Below are positions 13,069-16,838 of a stretch of 16,838 bases of DNA, piece after piece. Positions within the stretch are counted from its first letter, which is position 1; the number at the start of each line of letters is the position of its first letter. The DNA is from Collinsella sp. AF25-2LB (GTDB lineage Bacteria > Actinomycetota > Coriobacteriia > Coriobacteriales > Coriobacteriaceae), in the NCBI RefSeq assembly GCF_003458415.1, contig NZ_QRUF01000012.1, positions 48,312 to 65,149 on the forward strand. The letters run 5' to 3'. The position numbers and the translations under genes were made by a program. The notes beneath the pieces are model-generated. The model made no database searches, was not told the DNA's origin, and saw only the letters and a program-made list of their open reading frames with translations.

Positions 13069-15381
13069 ATGGCTGGTAATCACTTTAAGGGCAGCGATAG
13101 CGGCCGTCCTGCAGTTCCGCCGCGTCCGAACGGGGCTGGTAAGGCCGGCACGCCGGGCGGCGCTGGACAGGGCGGTTCCGGTAAGCGCGTGTCCCCGGGC
13201 GAGACGGCGATGTTCACCGCTCTGTACGAGCAGTCTCAAAAGGCAAAAAAGACCGGCCGTGCAAGAGGGAATGTCTTTGCGGGCGGTGCAACCTCCGCGT
13301 CGCAGCCGAGCGGGGCTCCTTCGGTGCCTGCGAACAACGCAGGTGCTGCCAACGCCGCGAATGCTGCCGGCAACGTTAATGCCGGCAAGGCCGCCAACAA
13401 TACTCCCTCTGCCGGTGGCGCGGGGCTTACGGGTAACCTTGGCACGATTTACACCGGCGCCTCCGAGACTGGCACGTTCGCCCGCCTGGATGATAGCGGT
13501 GCCGAGTTTGCGGGCTCGGGTTCCAAGGAAGATTATTACGATTTTGGCTTGAACTACGGTAGCGATGCTTCGTCGAGTTCGACCTCTGACGGTCTGGTCC
13601 GTCATCGCCATCGCAAGGGCGAGCGCAAAAAGCGTCACACCGGCGCCATTATTGCCGCTGTAGTCGCGGTGCTTCTCGTTGCGCTTGGCGCAAGCGGCTT
13701 TATGCTGCTTAACTCGGCAAAGACCGTAAAGAGCGAAGCGAAGGAGGCTGTCGAGATCGTCGGTGGCCTTAAGGACAAGGTCACGTCGGGCGATTTTTCG
13801 ACGCTGCCTGACGACGCGAAGAAGATCGATGAGCTCTGCGACAGCATGAAGGCGGAGACTTCGAGCCCGCTGTGGACGGCGGCTTCGTTTATCCCGGTGT
13901 ATGGCAGTGACATCAACGCAGCCCGCACCATGATTGACGCCCTGTCCGATGTCTCGAGCAATGCGCTGGTTCCCATGGCCGACAACCTTTCGCAGGCCAC
14001 GCCCGGCAAGCTGTTCCAGGACGGCATGATTAACGTGTCCGCGCTGCAGGCGGTCGCCGATTCGCTTTCCAGCAGCTCGAAGGTGTTCAAGAGCGCCAAC
14101 GAGAAGGTCCAGGGCATTGGCGATACTCATATTTCCCAGGTGACCGAGCTGGTCGATAAGGCCAAGGACGGCTTTGCCACCCTCAACGGTGCGGTTGACG
14201 CGGCGGAGAAGGTCGCCCCCGTCCTTCCCCAGATGCTCGGCGCCAACGGCCAGACGCGCAACTACCTTATGTACGCCATGAACAACGTCGAGATTCGTGC
14301 TTGCGGCGGCTTTGGCGGTTCGCAGGGCCTGATTTCGGTCACTGACGGCCAGATGTCGATTGGCGAGTTTGTTCCCCGCATTGGACTCAGCGAGGATGAG
14401 GCAGTCGAGAGCGTCGACGAAGAGGATGAGGCGCTGTTCGGCAACCACAGTAACCTGTACAACTCGGGCAATACCTATTCGCCTGATTGGCCCCGCAACT
14501 CGCAGCGTGTCGCCGCGCTGTGGAAGTCCCAGTATGGACAGGACGCTGATGGCGTCATCGGTATCGACCCGGTGTTCCTGCAGTATCTGCTGGGCCTGGT
14601 CGGTAACGTGTCACTGCCCGACGGAACGGTTGTCGACGGCACCAACGCCGCAAAGGTCCTCATGCACGATGTGTACTGGAACTATCCGGTCGAGGAGTCT
14701 GACGGCATCTTTGCATCCGTCGCCAGCGCTGCCTTCGACAAGATCCTTGGCGGTATCGGCGATGTCGATGTTACGAAGCTTGTCAGCGCCGTTGAGCGCG
14801 GTGCCGAAGAGGGCCGCCTGATCGCGTGGATGAGAAACGATGATGAGCAGAGTGCCATCAAAGAGACGGGCATTGACGCTTCGCTGCCCGATCCGGATGA
14901 CCCGAGTGCCGATCCTGTTGCCGGCGTTTACTTTAACAACCTGAGCTTCTCCAAGCTCGACTGGTATCTGAACGCCGACACGCAGATCGGCCAGGGCATC
15001 AAGAACGGCGACGGCACGTGCTCGTATCGCATCACCGTTACTCTGACGAACATCATGACGCAGGAGGAGGCAGGCAAGCTGCCCGACTACGTTGCGGCGA
15101 GCGCACCCGATGCCGCGCGTGACGACGAACGCCTGAATGTCTCGTTGTTTGCCCCGACGGGCGGCAACATCAGTGACCTTACGGTTGAGGGCACACAGTT
15201 TGGTCTTGGCGCCGCTACGTGGCATGGAATCCCCTTCTATTCGGGCACCGTTGACCTGCATGCTGGCGAGACGACGACGATCACGTATACGCTGACCACG
15301 TCGGCCGAGGCGGGGGACAAGCCGCTTACGCTGCGTCAGACTCCTACATGCCAGGCGGCTCGCGACAGCGCGTCGGCGTAG
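13069..15381 (+). CDS. DUF4012 domain-containing membrane-anchored protein
   Basis: The 770-residue protein has a long disordered N-terminus rich in Gly, Ala, Asn and Ser (about 1-180), then a basic stretch RHRHRKGERKKRH (178-190). A single membrane helix follows (about 192-213), then a large domain outside the membrane. The central section, with RNYLMYAMNNVEIRACGGFG near residue 400, is typical of DUF4012 proteins, which occur with exopolysaccharide or cell-wall genes but lack a proven reaction. The topology, N-terminus inside and C-terminus outside, follows from the positive charges before the helix. The ATG at 13069 has GAGGA seven bases upstream. A hairpin follows the stop, and glmM comes next in the same direction, so an envelope role is suggested by context. 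Confidence 0.85.
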   Translation: MAGNHFKGSDSGRPAVPPRPNGAGKAGTPGGAGQGGSGKRVSPGETAMFTALYEQSQKAKKTGRARGNVFAGGATSASQPSGAPSVPANNAGAANAANAAGNVNAGKAANNTPSAGGAGLTGNLGTIYTGASETGTFARLDDSGAEFAGSGSKEDYYDFGLNYGSDASSSSTSDGLVRHRHRKGERKKRHTGAIIAAVVAVLLVALGASGFMLLNSAKTVKSEAKEAVEIVGGLKDKVTSGDFSTLPDDAKKIDELCDSMKAETSSPLWTAASFIPVYGSDINAARTMIDALSDVSSNALVPMADNLSQATPGKLFQDGMINVSALQAVADSLSSSSKVFKSANEKVQGIGDTHISQVTELVDKAKDGFATLNGAVDAAEKVAPVLPQMLGANGQTRNYLMYAMNNVEIRACGGFGGSQGLISVTDGQMSIGEFVPRIGLSEDEAVESVDEEDEALFGNHSNLYNSGNTYSPDWPRNSQRVAALWKSQYGQDADGVIGIDPVFLQYLLGLVGNVSLPDGTVVDGTNAAKVLMHDVYWNYPVEESDGIFASVASAAFDKILGGIGDVDVTKLVSAVERGAEEGRLIAWMRNDDEQSAIKETGIDASLPDPDDPSADPVAGVYFNNLSFSKLDWYLNADTQIGQGIKNGDGTCSYRITVTLTNIMTQEEAGKLPDYVAASAPDAARDDERLNVSLFAPTGGNISDLTVEGTQFGLGAATWHGIPFYSGTVDLHAGETTTITYTLTTSAEAGDKPLTLRQTPTCQAARDSASA

Positions 15382-15399
15382 GGTTTTTCTGGTAGCGCA

Positions 15400-15453
15400 G
15401 ATAATCGAGTACCATTTTGGGGCGGACAGGCAATCTGTTCGCCCCTATTTTGT
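15400..15453 (+). terminator. Terminator or attenuator between the DUF4012 gene and glmM
   Basis: An 11-bp stem (15419-15429 with 15435-15445, one G-U pair) with a five-base loop is followed by TATTTTGT, giving a good intrinsic terminator. The glmM ribosome site begins immediately after it, leaving no space for a promoter. GATAAT (15400-15405) upstream could be a -10 element that places the hairpin in the glmM leader. Confidence 0.8.
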
Positions 15454-15464
15454 AAGGAGAGCGC

Positions 15465-16796
15465 ATGAAGTACTTTGGCACCGACGGCTTTCGCGGTGAG
15501 GCCAACGTTGGGCTGACGGTAGAGCACGCTTATAAGATTGGCCGTTTTGTGGGCTGGTATTACGGCGCCAACCGCGAGCGCAAGGCACGCGTGATCGTGG
15601 GCAAGGACACGCGTCGCTCGAGTTATATGTTTGAGGCGGCGCTGGTGAGCGGCCTGGTCGCGAGCGGTGCGGACGCCTATATGCTGCATGTGATCCCGAC
15701 GCCGGGCGTAGCGCATCAGACTGTGGAAGGCTGCTTCGATTGCGGCATCATGATCAGCGCGAGCCACAACCCGTTTTGCGATAACGGCATTAAGCTCGTC
15801 AACAGCGACGGCTTTAAGATGGACGAGGACGTACTGGAGCTCATCGAGGACTATATCGATGGCAAGAGCGAGGTGCCGCTGGCAACGGGCAACCACATCG
15901 GCGCCACGGTGGACTACATGCAGGGTCGCAACCGCTACATTGCTTCGCTCATCGCCAGCGCGAACTTTTCGCTGCAGGGCGTCAAGATCGGTATCGACTG
16001 CGCCAACGGCTCGGCATCCTCGGTGGCCAAGCCGGTGTTCGACGCACTGGGCGCCGATGTGCGCGTGATCAATGCCGCGCCCGACGGCTTTAACATCAAT
16101 GTCGACTGCGGCTCTACGCATATTGAGCGTCTGCAGCGCCACGTGGTGGAGCAGGGCCTGGATGTGGGTTTTGCCTACGATGGCGATGCCGACCGCTGCC
16201 TGGCCGTGGACGAGCGCGGCCGCGTGGTCGACGGTGACCAGATCCTGTACGTGTGCGGTGTGTACCTGAACAAGCACGGGCGTCTCTCGGGCGGTACCGT
16301 GGTGCCGACGATCGCCAGCAACTTTGGCCTGATCAAGTCGTTGGAGCTTGCCGGCCTGAGTGCCGTGACCAGCGGCGTGGGCGACCGTCACGTGTATGCC
16401 AAGATGCGCGAGGGCGGCTACAGCCTGGGCGGCGAGCAGACGGGCCATACGATCTTTGGCGATATCGAGCGCACGGGCGACGGCATTATGACCTCGCTGC
16501 GCGTGATGGAAGTGATTCGTGCCGAGCGCGAGACGCTCTCGCAGCTCACGGCTCCGTGCAAGCTGCTGCCACAGGCGCAGGTGGCCGTGCACGTGGCGGA
16601 CAAGGACGCCGCGCTCGAGAATATGGGCGTGCAGAACGCCATCGCCGAGGCCGAGGCTGCGCTGGCAGGCGAGGGCCGCGTGCTCGTGCGCAAGAGCGGA
16701 ACCGAGTCGGTTATCCGCGTGCTGGCCGAGGCGCCCGACCAAGCATCCGCCGATGCCGCCATGAAGCGCATCGCCAACGCGCTCGAGGCTTTATAA
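15465..16796 (+). CDS. glmM: Phosphoglucosamine mutase
   Basis: The 443-residue cytoplasmic enzyme converts glucosamine-6-phosphate to glucosamine-1-phosphate, the step before UDP-GlcNAc formation for peptidoglycan. All four signatures of the phosphohexomutase family are present. The catalytic phosphoserine is S100 in ISASHNP, the metal-binding loop DGDADR is at 239-244, the sugar-binding GGEQTGH is at 322-328, and the phosphate-binding RKSGTE is at 409-414. The length and the phosphoserine position are close to those of E. coli GlmM. The ATG has AAGGAG five bases upstream. No glmS ribozyme or similar element is visible. The hairpin just upstream means its message must either read through from the DUF4012 gene or start within a short leader. 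Confidence 0.96.
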   Translation: MKYFGTDGFRGEANVGLTVEHAYKIGRFVGWYYGANRERKARVIVGKDTRRSSYMFEAALVSGLVASGADAYMLHVIPTPGVAHQTVEGCFDCGIMISASHNPFCDNGIKLVNSDGFKMDEDVLELIEDYIDGKSEVPLATGNHIGATVDYMQGRNRYIASLIASANFSLQGVKIGIDCANGSASSVAKPVFDALGADVRVINAAPDGFNINVDCGSTHIERLQRHVVEQGLDVGFAYDGDADRCLAVDERGRVVDGDQILYVCGVYLNKHGRLSGGTVVPTIASNFGLIKSLELAGLSAVTSGVGDRHVYAKMREGGYSLGGEQTGHTIFGDIERTGDGIMTSLRVMEVIRAERETLSQLTAPCKLLPQAQVAVHVADKDAALENMGVQNAIAEAEAALAGEGRVLVRKSGTESVIRVLAEAPDQASADAAMKRIANALEAL

Positions 16797-16822
16797 CTAC
16801 GCGGTTTTACCAAACCGCGTAG
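16797..16822 (+). terminator. Hairpin after glmM
   Basis: A perfect 11-bp stem, CTACGCGGTTT with AAACCGCGTAG, and loop TACC begin right after the glmM stop codon. No T tract follows on the plus strand, so it may be a weak or factor-assisted terminator or an mRNA-protecting 3' hairpin. Confidence 0.6.
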
Positions 16823-16838
16823 CTGCTCGACGCTGCAA

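Noticed and set aside
13039..14448. 469-codon open frame antisense to the DUF4012 gene
   Set aside because: It mirrors a well-supported gene, has no ribosome site I can see and has antisense-type composition.
15336..16742. 468-codon open frame antisense to glmM
   Set aside because: glmM carries all four family signatures; the antisense frame is His/Ala/Val-rich and motif-free.

Overview
The window reads as a chromosomal segment of a GC-rich actinobacterium. The protein sequences and the density of small intergenic palindromes look most like the Coriobacteriia, probably Collinsella or a close relative. This is an inference from recognising protein families and sequence style; no search was run.

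Layout. At the left are housekeeping genes: a minus-strand NAD-dependent 2-hydroxyacid (lactate-type) dehydrogenase ending in a textbook terminator at the window edge; a divergent plus-strand metA-type homoserine O-acyltransferase; then two minus-strand genes, 5-formyltetrahydrofolate cyclo-ligase and a large M16C (PreP-like) zinc metalloprotease. The 365-base gap between those two (2794-3158) holds no gene but four different kinds of perfect or near-perfect hairpin. The 621-base gap upstream of the protease (6198-6818) holds a 53-base-arm inverted repeat and two near-identical 75-base blocks of ATCTCT/AGAGAT motifs. These blocks lead into an AlbA_2/HATPase-type regulator.

From about 6.8 to 11.3 kb the content is accessory: the AlbA_2 regulator, an unrecognised 163-residue protein, a probable modification-dependent endonuclease (SRA/PUA-like N-terminus plus HNH nuclease), a 94-residue zinc-ribbon protein, and a DUF5710-type protein with two CxxC pairs. 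This block ends beside a tRNA-Val(GAC) gene with a clear promoter and terminator. I found no integrase and no attachment-site duplication, so it is not shown to be a mobile element.

The right end returns to core functions: an EamA/DMT-type ten-helix transporter, a 770-residue membrane-anchored DUF4012 protein, and glmM (phosphoglucosamine mutase). The DUF4012 and glmM genes share an orientation and both bear on the cell envelope. A terminator-like hairpin lies directly before the glmM ribosome binding site, leaving no room for a promoter after it.

The most novel-looking signals are non-coding: the inverted pair of 64-base palindromes (2931-3074), the hairpin family shared between two loci (1144-1172 and 3115-3153), the large inverted repeat (6382-6511), and the duplicated operator-like blocks (6522-6596 and 6687-6761) that look like an autoregulatory site for the AlbA_2 protein.
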